From Dipetalonema caudispina (Eukaryota > Nematoda > Chromadorea > Rhabditida > Onchocercidae): a stretch of DNA of 64,000 bases. The stretch is taken from positions 1 through 64,000 of the forward strand of contig JABVXV010000146.1 of NCBI GenBank assembly GCA_013365325.1. Direction: 5' to 3'. Below the pieces are notes generated by a model. That model did not search any database, was not told the DNA's origin, and saw only the letters and a list, made by a program, of their open reading frames with translations. A program made the position numbers and the translations under genes. Positions 1 to 13,500 of the stretch are shown here, one piece after another; positions within the stretch are counted from its first letter, which is position 1; each line of letters begins with the position of its first letter.

Positions 1-1554
1 GCATCAACTTCAGGGCAAATTAACTCTAATGCGACGTGATCTGATTCTATTTCAGGCCACCACAATTCAGTAGCACTCTTTAGGGCCATGAATCTATAAG
101 TTATATTTATAGCTTTAATGTGTGATCATTCATTTTGTTTAAAGTGTAATAAAAAGTTTCTTTGCAAAGTGTCTACACAAGAATGATTGGTGTTGTGCTG
201 AAGATGGATTATTTACAGTTTTACTGGTACATTCGTCCAAGTTATCTCAAATTTAGAATAACCTGAAATGGTAGGGGATTGATCACAGACCGCTTTTAGC
301 TGTGTGGCTTGTACAATTCAAATCCTGGCAATGTCTGTGTGTAATCTTCCGATATTTCTACTCTGCTGACACAAGCGACCGTCTAGGAGTGGATAGTTAT
401 CGTCGGATACGGTACCTTTTGCATAAGGTGGTATCATTTTGTTTGTATGGCGCTTTATTACATCATCATCAATATTCAAGGCGAAATTCAATAAATGAAT
501 AGGATGGCTTAATATATAAGACCCGACAAATTAGCAAGTTTGTAATTACTATTGCTTAATTAAGGTGTAGCGTTTTTGTCTTATGAGTAATTACAGTGGA
601 ATGGAACTGACAATAAAGTGAGCTTGAGGTACTTGGAGGAATGAACAAATCACTTCTTGCATTAAAATTTGAAATAAGATTTTTGAGATCATCCACAGTG
701 CTTGCAAAGGCTCTTCATCGATTAGCACTATTTCAACACATATGAAAAATTCACTTTCAAAAACATCTACTTGTCAACAAATTACTGAAGTACTGGAAAG
801 GAAACATAAAATTCGACAAAAACAAGAAGGGAAAAAATATTCTAATAAGGCACAACTCGAATATTGCTGACTAAAGTATATTAAAAAAACAAGTTCGTTG
901 AAAATTCATCGCTAGTGCTTCTTTTTCCGAGCATGAAAGCCAGGGGAATTCGGATTTACCAAGTCGGAAAATTTCATTAAACAATGAGCAATCTCTAATT
1001 TCTTAAATTAAAATACAAATAAGCTAACTCTTTCTCTCCTTTGTGCATCTGCAAAATTTCAACATATTCATCAAAAGAAAAACCAAAAGAGAGTCTTTGG
1101 ATTTCATTAAATCTCGAAATATGGAAATTTATGACGGAACGTTTTTTTTTTTCTTTCGATGTTACGTCATGTCGAAAAAGCTTCGTAATCAACAAATTAG
1201 TGAGAAGCAATCGATGAATGTAAAATAAATTCTGCTTCAAAAATGCAAATTCAAATGCGTTACTGTGGAAAAATTCAATGATGTTTTGTTTATTTCAAAC
1301 GGGTGTTGAGTGTGGACCATTTCTATACCTCTCGCCACGACTAAAAGTAAGTGAACCATTGAAAGAATCGAATATTCGTGGTAAAATTTATAAAATCTTG
1401 TTGAAAAATCCAAGCAGTAGTTTTGACCTTTAATATCTACAAACAAAAGGAAAATTGGAAACTTAAGATTGAGTGATTAAATCTAAAAGAAGTAGATTCT
1501 ACATCATTAATTACACATTAATTTTTTTTTTTTTTTTTTGTTTTTTGAGTAAAT
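1..1554. other. Gene-free left edge (probably NCAM 3' flank)
   Basis: No recognisable coding exon was found on either strand. The NCAM-like gene stops at 1555-1557 and is transcribed toward lower coordinates, so part of this stretch should be its 3' UTR. A minus-strand AATAAA lies at 1289-1294, about 260 nt beyond the stop codon, and is a possible but unproven polyadenylation signal. The short ORFs here look like chance products of AT-rich sequence. Confidence 0.5.
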
Positions 1555-4500
1555 TCAGTAAACGTACTTCACGGCAATCGGTGGACTGTTTCGTTCATCT
1601 ATTAGTAAGCGATTATTTTCGGTTCTGAAAGGAATTTTCATCAAAAGAAAAAGAAAAAAAGAGAAAAAAAAGTGAAATCATTGATGATAAAAGGCAATCT
1701 TCCATTCAAAAATTTCGAATATATAAAGTGTAAACTATCTTAATCGAACTGAATCAATCTAATATGCTTTGTTGTAAGTTTTTGTAGAGTAGATAATTTC
1801 CATAATTTCATGAAAGAAATTTTGCATAAAATTCGTTATGACATTATCATTATTAGCAACACAATTTTATACTTTAAATACTAAAAGAAAAAAATTGGAA
1901 AAAAAAAAAAAAAAAGACGAACTTATCATTTTGTAATCCGTTTTTCGTTTTGCTACCATGTTCATCTGGAATAGATCCAAAGAATGCTGAATAAATTAGT
2001 GCTAAAAATCCACGATGTTGCTTTAAACAACACATAGCATCTATGATAAGAGCTAACAATATAAGTAGTAAAATAATCAACAATAAAATTGTCAACCAAC
2101 TGGAATCATCATCTTGACGGCCACCTTCCACATATTCTGTAAATTATTACCGGAAAGATTATTGCAAAAATAAGAATCATTATTTTATTATTTACTCCTT
2201 GCATCTAATTTCAATTATTTTCTTTTTTTTTTTTCAATTTACTTACTAATTTGTCCAAATCATAGACAATGAATGACATTATGTAAATGCAAAAAATGAT
2301 ATCATAAGTATTTTCATATTTTTTGCATGTAATTTCGACATGAAATAATTTAATGATATTAAATTTCTGATAGTAGTATCAACTAACCGGATGTATTGAG
2401 CACAAGTGAATGAGCATTACTATTACCAACATCATTTACGGCAATTAGTTTTACTTCATAGGTTGTAAGTGGCTTTAGGAATGATAAATCCACTTTGAGA
2501 TCATCAGCACCTAAATCGAGCTCAAAACTTTCGACACCATAATGTTTCTGAAAATTTATTATTGAAAAAAAAAAAAAAAATTTGATAATTCATTAATTTT
2601 TTTGCTTTATTCAACTATTATTATATAAATGTAAAATGGTCAAACAAACAATAACTCAAAAAAGCAATTAAAAATAATTAAAAAAAAAAATAAATAAATA
2701 AAGTAATCAGAAAGAGTATAAATCAGAAGAATTAAATAATTGGATACTATGTATGTAAGTACTTAATTACCACTTGGCAATATAAATATTATGTTGTACC
2801 ATTTCAGTATGTGCAATTTCTTTCAGAATTAATTTATATGCAATAATTGGTGAACCACGATTGTTTGGCTCATTCCAAGCCATTTTACAAGCTTTCGAAC
2901 AATCGTAATGGATATCGGTTGGAGCATCCGGTGCTGCAAAATCATTCCGATAATCCCAACATTTTGTTCTATTTCATCCTATCATCGTTTTTTTGCATGT
3001 CAAAAGAAAAAATTTCGATAATTTAAGGAAGCAAAAAAAAAAAAAAAAAGGTAGGTGATTTTTTGCTATATCGAACAATTGGATACTTTTTATGATTGAA
3101 AAACAAACAAACAAATAAACAAAATAAAATATGAAGTAAAATTGAGCAGGAAAAGATAAGATGAAAAAAATCCTTTTTTTTTTTTAACGAAATGAATAAA
3201 ATAAGTTTAAAACTTCACAACCTTTTTACTATCTTTATTTATCGGTTTTTCACAATTCCGTGATTGTTTTTTTTTTTAAATGTATTGGAGTAATTTTGTA
3301 GAAAATCATAAATTCAATTTTTGAGAAATTTAGTACGACTTACCCCATGGATCCGTAGTTTCGATGATATCGGGAGCACTCAATTCTGATACACCAGCTT
3401 CGTTAATCGCTTGAGCTCGAATTTTATATCTGCTTTTTGGTTCCAAATGATAAAATTTAAATTCATGTTCACCATCAAATTCAAAAGTTATATTCATACC
3501 ATCCATTTCACTGTTTCCTTTGTTTGCCTACAACATATTTTTCGATATCAAATCACAATGATTACCCAAAAGTTTGATACAGCAAATTTCTTCAGTTATG
3601 ATTAATAGGATACGTATCTACGTAACATATTTGCTAAATGATTGGATATCTAAGGAATGAGAGCAAAATCAAAAGTTATACTAATGAATTGAAAAAACTA
3701 TCGTAAGATAGGAAACAGTTAATATCTGTCAATTCTATAAGGTCAAATTTTTAAGTTAGAACAAACCTTATCTTCAGGTACAATATAAAATGTAATATTT
3801 GACGGTAATTTTCCAGGTGGTGAATTTTTCATTTCACCAATAGTGCATATACCAAAATTTGGATAACCATGCTCATGGCAATTTAGTTTAGTTGGTGTTA
3901 ACGGTGGTACTGAAATGGGAAAATTGAACAATTGGAAACGGTAGTTCAATTTTGCAATTTCCTAAATTTCAATCTGATTCATCAGTGAATGACTTTTAAA
4001 TGTTATCATTCCATAAACAACCATTTTCATAAAACTTAAAGAGATTTAATATATATGAATGATATCGATCTTAAGATTCTAATCAATAGTATTATAGTAG
4101 AAAAATTGGAGGAAATCAACAAATGCATTGGAAAAAAAAACAATGAAACAAATGATCAAAACATACAAATTTCAATCAATCGAAGTTCAGCATGATCCGG
4201 TGGACCAATACCATTATCAGCCACACATGTATACTTACCGAAGTCATGTTGATTAACATCTCGTACCTAAAATTTCATATCTTGACTTCTTTAGTAAAAA
4301 TTAAGAGTTCCAAATTTAAAAGTTAAGCTTCTCAAAAACAGTAAATCGTTGAATTTCAAAGAATGATTGGAAGTAAATTTTTATTATGAAGAGAAGATCC
4401 ATTCTATCAGCATTATATCATTGAAAATCAAATGCATACAGTAAGAGTTGTGGTAACAGTTCGAGTATCAAGAATATACTTCGAGCCATCAGCATAAATG

Positions 4501-7500
4501 ACACCGGATGGACTAGTCCATGTCCAAATAGGTTCTGGAACAGCACTTGCACCACAATGAATTACCGCTACACCACCTTTTAGGACACGTTTTGTACCAC
4601 TATGGTCAACAATTCGCGCTGCATCTGAATTTGTAATAAAAATTTTAATTTTTTGATAAAATTTCTGAAAATTTGGCATCATTTTGAATTCAAAATAGCC
4701 AAATTAGAAAACGTACGAATAATGGAGAGAAATATAGAGCCCTGATCTGTGCCAGCCTCATTTTCCGCTACACATTGATATTGGCCAGCATCGTCTTCAT
4801 CTACGGCTGTCAACGTCAAAATAATAATACCATTACCCTCGTTAACCGTCATATGATTATCCTTAAAATTTTGGCATTATTTTTCACAAAAATGACAAGC
4901 CAAAGAGGATAAATAAAGAGTAGTAATATGCCTATCTAAAATACAATCCGGAAGAAATTAAAATTGAAAAGGAAAAAAAGAAAAACAATGGAAATCAGAA
5001 AGAACGCACTTCGGCAACAGTATTTCCGGCATTCAAACTGTTACCAGCAACAGTATTATATCTACTAAGCGAACTTGAATTAAAACCCAAAATTCGTTCA
5101 ACTTGATTTGCTGATCCACTTGGCCATTCCTGTCCAAGATGTAACCATTTAGCTTTCAAATATCCATCACCACTGAATTCGCATACCAATTTGACGGTAT
5201 CACCACGTGTAATTGTCAAATTCTTCATCAATTTTAACCTTGGTTTACCTGAAGTTCTCGGAAAAGTCTTTGTTCCATTGGTAACAATTTTAAACATATC
5301 AAAACTAAAGTATCGATAAAAATAGTTTTAACTGTATTAAGGAAAAAAAAAAAACTAACTGAAAACTGTTAGGTTAAAATCGAGTCGTGCTTCATCCAAA
5401 GCATTTTTGGCGATACAGCTGTATGTACCACGATCTGCCGGGATCAGATCTCGAATTATAAGGATGCCATCAGCCATATCATATTTCTCGGAAGGTATGA
5501 TGATTTCCTCATCTCCATCCTGAAAGGCAATTAATTTAAAATGAAACAAAATATAAATTTAACCATGCAATTTGAATTTCATTCTAATTAAATTATTGCT
5601 TTCTTCCTCTTCTTTCTTTTTCCTCCCTTTCTTTCAGATACCGAAAAGGACGACGATGGAACACTCCGATTTTACAGCCTTTTAACTAAAGTTTACGAAT
5701 AAATTTTACAATAAATATTTTTAAAAAAAGGAGGAAAAAAAAAACTGACAGCATATTTCATCCATTGATAATGAGGCTTAGGTTTGCCAACAGCTTGACA
5801 CCGGATCATGAAATCACGACCTTCGACACCGTATGTTGCTTCTGACCCATCAAGTATTGTTATTTTCGGACGTGCTGTATAATTTAGAAGATTAAAATTT
5901 AGCAAAACGATTGATTTAGAAATTAAGAAAATTTGGTATTTCATTTAAAATAAATTGTATTTGGTAAATGAAAAATTTTTGAAAATGACTTTGATAATAC
6001 AGCAATATATTGCAAAATTTCTTCTCTTCTTTTTGAAATTTTAGTGTAAGATCGAAAAATAATGCAAATTAAATGAACCATATCCGGTAACATTGATAGC
6101 AACAGTTTCGAAGGAATAGAATTGTGCTGCACTGCAAATGTATTGACCATCATCACGATCGGAATCATATTTTGGAATTACCAAAATTTGATTACCATCT
6201 TTGAATTCATAGTTTCGTGGTCCACCTATAGACATATAAATTTGATTAGACTAAATAGAAATCTTTATTACATATACATAAATTCCAAACCAAAAACTTA
6301 AAAATTTAATCTTGCAAATTTAATTCTAAATAACTCGTTGTTTAATTAATTAGTCCATTATTCGATGATAATTTAAATAAAAGCAGTAATTACATGGTAA
6401 GCTAATTATTCAACTAACTATTTATCTGAAATGAAATCAAAAGTGTTAGATTTTTAATTTTCTAGTTAACTAATATTATGTTATCTTAATGCATCCATTT
6501 TTTTTTTCTTTTTCTTTCTTTTTTTTTTTTATTTTGTTAGTACACACGATTTAAGTTAATTTAAATTAGAATCGAAGAATTGAAATTACTCTTTACGAAT
6601 TAAATAATTCTTTGTTATCTATTCCACCTCCTCAACATCGTCCTTTCAAGGGCACATTATGTCGCCGCATAAAATGACTCACGTCGTATTGTCCCCTTAT
6701 ATTAGTATGTGATAACAATTTGTTCCCGTAAGACTTTTTTTTTTTTTTTTTTTATAAATTTTATTTTTAATCTTACAGGCTGTAGTGATTTCAATATAAC
6801 ACTGAGATGAAAAAAAAAATATCAAATTCTTAAAATTTCAATCGAAAATACAAAAAAAAATCCTCGAAATGTTTGCTTATAAATCGGAATGAATTTTTAA
6901 GCAAAAGAAAAAAAAAAATTTTCTTTTTCTTTCCTTAAACTTCAAAATTTTAATCAATAAATTTCAATTTTACATACATATATGTTTAGCAATGATACTT
7001 CCTTTGTTCATAAGTTAATTAATATATATATTTTATACATTGTAATAATGCTCATTTTACAAAATTTTTTTGTAGCAAAAAGTTTTCTTTTCCCTCTCTC
7101 TCTCTCTCTCTCTCCCTCTCTCTCTCCAATTTTTCCTCTCTCTTTTATGATGTTAATGAAACAATAAGCAATGCTTTATTTTTTTTTTCCTCCTTCATTA
7201 AATTAAATTCACATTTCTTTTGCAAAATTATTTTATTTTCATTTTTTTTTTCTTTTTTTTTTTGAAATTTAAAAAAAAAAAAAAAAAAAAAACAAAAAAA
7301 AAAAAAGAAGGAATAGTTTACAATTGCAAATAATTGAGAGAAAAATTAAACCAAACAACGAATATTTATAATTTGAATGTTTAACTCGTATTTTTCATTT
7401 CTCTCAAATATCTAAATTATCTTTCACTTTATCAATTTTACAACATGATATGCATGAAATTTATATATTTCAAACTTTTTTTTTTTTTCCACAAAAAGTG

Positions 7501-10500
7501 ACAACATGGAATAAAATTTTAGTCATTTTTGTAATGCTAATTTTTCAGTGATAACCAACACAAATATGAAATAAACTTCACTTCTTATAAAAAGGATTAG
7601 TGATAAAATGAAATTATCAAACTTTTATCATTTTCATAATCGTACTTTTTAAAAAAAAAAAAAAAAAACAAATTCCTCTAGTCAAATAAAAACCTTCGAG
7701 GATAGTTTTGCCTTTAAATTGCCAAAAAATTTCCAACGATGGATCACCATGTACACGACATACAATTTCTGCATCTTCACCCTCTTCCGGATGTTGCTCC
7801 AATTTAACATCAATAAATTCCGCTGCTTCTACAATAAATTACTGTAATATATCATTAAAATTTGTAAATATTTGTTTTAAAAATTTCATCATATAAAAAC
7901 ATTTAACGAATTTCTTTTCCTTTTTTTTTTTTTCCGTTTTTCTTTCTTTCTTTTTTTTTTTTTTTTTTTTTTTTTTGAAAATGAATTTTTTTTTTGATTC
8001 TATATGCTTTTTAATTTCATTACAATTTTAATTCAAACTAATTGTCTTCTCAATGTTACGTTTTCTTTTCTTTCGCACTAAATATATATATATATATCAT
8101 ACCATTAAATGATAAAATAAATGGAATAAATTTAGTTGTAAACAAATTCGTTTTTTTTTTTTTTAAAAAATTTCAAAATTAGATAAATGAATATATTTGA
8201 AAAGAAAGAATACGAACGAATGAATGATATCTTTGTTGATTTATCCTTTGTTTGATCATTACCATTGCTAACATTAACCATACATTTGTATGTACCGCTA
8301 TCCTCAACTGTTGGTTTGATAAAAAGTAATCGAGCAGATAACGGTTTCAGATGACTTACTGCTATCCTTTAAAAAAAAATAAAAATTTAAAAAATTTAAT
8401 TTAATACAAATATTTGTTACAAAAACCATTGGAACCTAAATTTATTTGTGTAAAAACGCGCCTGTATACTTGTTGATCATTTCGTATCATTTCGTTCACC
8501 CTTTCATATATCACAAATCACACTACGTGATACATTTTCGTATTGTTATCGGTAGTAAGTCAAAAATAAGTGTAAAAAAAAAAAAAAAAAAAAAGGTTCA
8601 GAAGATGTTACTTATTTATTTAACAAATGTAATAAATTTATCTTCTAAAATGAATCATTTGAATACAAATTAAACTTAATTGTAATCATTGCATTTTAAT
8701 TGTTGCAACTTTTTAATTACTTATTTGTATTTCAAATTATACTTTTTAACAATCATTATATTCCAAATTATATTTTAAACTTCAATTTAAAATTATCATT
8801 TAAAAAAATTTTATTTTAAATTTAATTTTAATTAATTTAATGAAGAGAATAAACAAAAATTTCATTTCATTTATAATATTTGATTATCATTTTTTCTTCA
8901 TAGATAGCAAAACTTTCTATCCCTCGTTTGATATGAAAATGAAAGATAGTGGAAAAAAAAAAAAAAAAAAAAAAAAACGGAATTATGGGAGAGAGGAAAG
9001 AATGGAAGAAAGGGAAAAAGGTAAGTTTTTTTTTTTTTTTTCTTCCCTCTTCGTAAATTCGTATGAATCAAAATTGCTGACATCGTATTTGGCTACAACG
9101 GCTTAATTTACATAAATTGTATACCCAAACCCAAACATAAACCACAGACAGATACAGACACAAACACACACACACACACATATATATATATATGTATCGA
9201 TGCGGAAAAAAAAAAGTGATACATTTACGACGAGTTGGATACAATGATTAAAACTATTCTCATGAATTTGCTGTACTAGGCACCAAAATCGTTAATATCC
9301 AGAAATGAATATATGAGAGAAAAAAAAAAAAAAAACGGTTTTTTTTTTTTTTTTTTTTTTTTCCTAAAAGTATTCATTTTTATTTGCAATATCATTTGTA
9401 TCTTTATTTTTTATCTATTAGCAAAAATAAAACGGGAAAAAACGAAAGTTATTTTTACATTTATCAACGAAAATAATCAAATGATCGATACATTTTTTTT
9501 TTCCTTTTATAATTTTAGTTGAAAATTTTACAACACACTCATTTAGATTTGAAATAAAAAATAAGAATTTTCGATCATTAAATATCTTAAAAAAAAAAAA
9601 AAAAAAAAACGAAAGAGAGAGACAGGGACGGAGAGAGAAAGTGTGAGGGAAAAGGAAGGGAAAACTCCCAAATACTATTAACTGATGATAAATATGACTG
9701 ATATAATTTGATGATTCAATGATACTCAAAAATATCATTCCAGTATTGTTTCATACGATATACAGTAGTTTGGTCGTTTTTTTTTGTTGCTAATTAGATA
9801 AATGAAAAGAGACAAGTGATAATTTATTGATAATGAATGGATAAAATTGAGGATCAGAAAAAAAAAAAATGAAAGAGATAAGATTATTTTTTAATTTAAA
9901 TCAATTTTATTCAACAATATTTGCTACTACAATAATTATCCCTACTCTTTTTCTTTCCTTCTTTTTTTTTTTTCATAATTCTATTATTCTATATTTATTT
10001 AATTAATTCAATGAATGATTAAAAGAAAGAATTTGAAAAAAATGATAAAACATAAAAAATTATAGCTTAGCTAAATAAGATTATGTATGTTTAAATAGCC
10101 TATTTTATTGAATAATATTTGCTAAAGATGGAAAATTTATAAATGAATAGCATGGAATTAATATAAATTTTCACAATTCAATGGCAAATATTTCATCAAT
10201 TTGTTTACGTATGGAAATGACAGCTATTGTACTATTATAATAGATGAATGGTTGGTGAATTTGATTAGAATTAATTGATCATGCATGCATAATGAATGAA
10301 TGAAATTTCAAAGAAGAAAATTTGCTCTGATTATGAACAAATGATAAAACTTGAGAGAGGGAAAAAAAAAATGGAGAAAAAATTGAAATAAATAAGGAAA
10401 AATAAAAAAATTTTTTGAAGAAAACTATGACAAAAAAAAAAAAAAAAAAAAAAAAAAAAGGAAAAAAAATAAAAAGAATGAATTGTTCAGTTCAAGAAAA

Positions 10501-13500
10501 TGAATTTTCTATACACTTCAAGAGTGTCATTCAAAAGTGATCCAATTACAAATTCAATTATATTCCGTTCTATTATCCGATCAGTTTAGTTCGATTATTG
10601 TTAGTTTACTTCCGAATTGAATTTAAGTATTATCAAAAAGAACTAAATGATTTCCGCTTATCTCCTTAATTATTCTCAAATATTGATTTTTCCGGAAATT
10701 CCGTAACAATGACAATCGGATAGATAATTATCCGAATGAAAAATCACATCAAGTTTGCAATTATATTGAGTAGTAAATATTGGATGATGTATTACATGAA
10801 CTTCATGCATCCGTTATTTCCGAATTTAAAACCAATTTAAATTCGACATCATTTTTACTAACTCCCATTTCCGCATAACTTTTCAAATAATTTATATCAA
10901 CAATTTTCCAAAACAATTTATTCAAAAGTCAATTTCAAAAATTCATAAAAATTATTTTGCAATTTCATACTGACAAAAAATTGAATAAAAATTTGGAATT
11001 GAATGAAAAAAATGTTCGATAATCAATATTGCTATAATTTATTATAGCATTCATTCCTGTCTTTCTTTTCTTTCACTCCGTTGCAACAAAAAAACAAACA
11101 AACAAACAAACAAACAAACCTTTCTTGCCGATCAATGGGAACTTCATGATTTTCACGATACCATTTAATATCAACCTTAGCATTACGATCTTTCTGGAGA
11201 CCGATTACTGAACAAATAATAGCTATATTCTCATCACTTTTTCGATTTTGCAATTGTTGCGCTGTTGGTAAAATATGCACCTCCCATCCTAAAAAAAAAA
11301 AAAAAAAAGTTGAGAAAAAAATTATTAATTTTTGTTCGAAAAATTTTTATTTTCCGCAACAAAATTTAGAGAAAAAAATATTTGCCGTAAATTATTTGAC
11401 AAAGAAAATTATGATTAACACTATCATGATTATCATTTGTTACTGATGATACCATTAGCTGTTAAAAATCTATTTCAATGAGATTAATTTAAAGGATCAT
11501 AATTGACATTTCAGTTTCATTAATATGCAAATCAATAATTATCATTTGAATTTCACTGAAATTTAAAAAATCACTTCATAAAAATTGTTAAATCGTTTTT
11601 TTTTTTTTATTTTATTCATTGTAAAATAGCATAATTCTGAGGAAATGATTTTATATTTAGAATGATAGAAGTAAGTCGAAATTATTAATTATTATTTTTT
11701 TAAATGACTATAAATAATTAAGTGAAAGATGAATGGATGGATTGTCGTTGTTTCAAATGTCAATGGATACAATTTTTCGAAACATAAAACTTTCGTTCAT
11801 TGTATAAAATTTGTGATGAAATTTTTTTAATTTCAAGAATTTGAAACTACAGAATAAACAAGCAGTAATCAGTGAGTATATTATAGAATTATTGGAGAGA
11901 GAAGAGGAAGAAGAAGAAGAAGAAGAAGAAAGGACAAACAATTTCTTTGATATTATCAATGCAATTTAAAATTTTGAAGAAATTCTACAAATTCTAGGTT
12001 CTTACAAATTCGAAAGAAAAAAAAAATGTCATCAATGAGATTATTTCACAATTTTGTTGGAAAAAAACTTCACTAATTTGCTAATTCGTAGGATTTCACT
12101 AGAAAATACATAAGTCACTGAAATAAAAAATGATTTTTCTCTTCTTATATTCTATTCAAGATTTACGTAATTTTCTCCAGATAGAAATCTCTTTTTTTTT
12201 TTTTCAAACTATAACATTCTCAGGTAATCGTTAAGCATTCAAATTAAATTTTGAATTGGATTTGGTATCTCATGCCAAATTTCATTTAAAGTGGTTTGGA
12301 ATTTCTACTATTCAATGAATTACCAAGAATTTAAATTTCAACGATTCGGTAATTAAATCCAAAGCTATGCATGAAATTGATACATTGAGTGAAAGAAATT
12401 TTGCGACGATTTGATTACTGTATGAATCTATCCAAAATTTGATAAAATGAAAACTTAAAAATTTTAAATCCTTTGTTAAGCACAGAAGTTCTCTCTATTA
12501 GCATTATGCAATAACGGTAGGAAGGGAAACAAAAAAAAAAAAAAAAAAAAAAAAGAAAAGGAGAAAAAAAAAACAGAAAAAAGTTGGCCACCAAAGAAAA
12601 TTGGCTAATTGCAAAACTTTTTTTTTTTCCTGCTTCCTAATAAATAACAACAACAGCAATGGAAACTTTTTCTTTTGGCAAAATTTTAAAATTCTAAATT
12701 TGTATTGATGAAAGAAAATTTTTTTTTAGTACGAAAAATTCCGATAATGTTATCATTTTTTTCTAACCACACCATATCATGTTATATCATTCTTCGTAAC
12801 ATAACTGAAACTGTTCATTTATTCTATTGATATTTTAGAAATGAGTAGAAAAAAAAGAAAAAAAAAAAACAATCGATGTAATCAAAAAATGCAACAGTTA
12901 CATTGATGTTGTAAAATTTTGACTTGTTCAATTATAAAAAAATTTTTGAATCTATACTAAATTATTATGGATGTAATAATTATTCTACATCAAAAAAAAA
13001 ATTTTTTTTTTTTTCATTTCTGATATAAATATTTCACAGCCGTTGTTAGTATTACTTTGTCTTTTTTCTCTCCTTATTTGATTGCATATTAATTTAAATT
13101 CAAATACAATTCATATATATATATACTGTATATAATATGTTACATTATCATGAGTAACATTCCCAAAAGGCGACATAGTTGTGTGAAAATTTTCATCTAT
13201 CTATCTAAACTGAACAATGCTATTAAAATATATCAATCATTTCTTACGATCAAATCTTGAACCTCATTTCCTTGACTTTTCATAAATGGCAATATTTTAT
13301 TTTCTCTCTCTCTTTCTCCCTCTCTTTTTCCCTCTCTTTCTCATATGACTAAATGAACCTATTATTTCACTTTGCATGAAAGCTTCCAAAAACATTTCAA
13401 ACTATCAAAATAAAAATTAATGTACATGGGGTCATTTTATATGATTTATAACTGTTTATGCAAATACAAACATAAATATTTATGTTTAGTTTAGTCCATA

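Noticed and set aside
302..332. TTCAAATCC resembling a tRNA T-loop
   Set aside because: No acceptor stem, D-arm or anticodon arm could be folded around it.
8840..9106. Overlapping ORFs with poly-Lys/poly-Phe around A/T tracts
   Set aside because: The frames are created by homopolymers within NCAM intron 2. No coding signal outside the runs.
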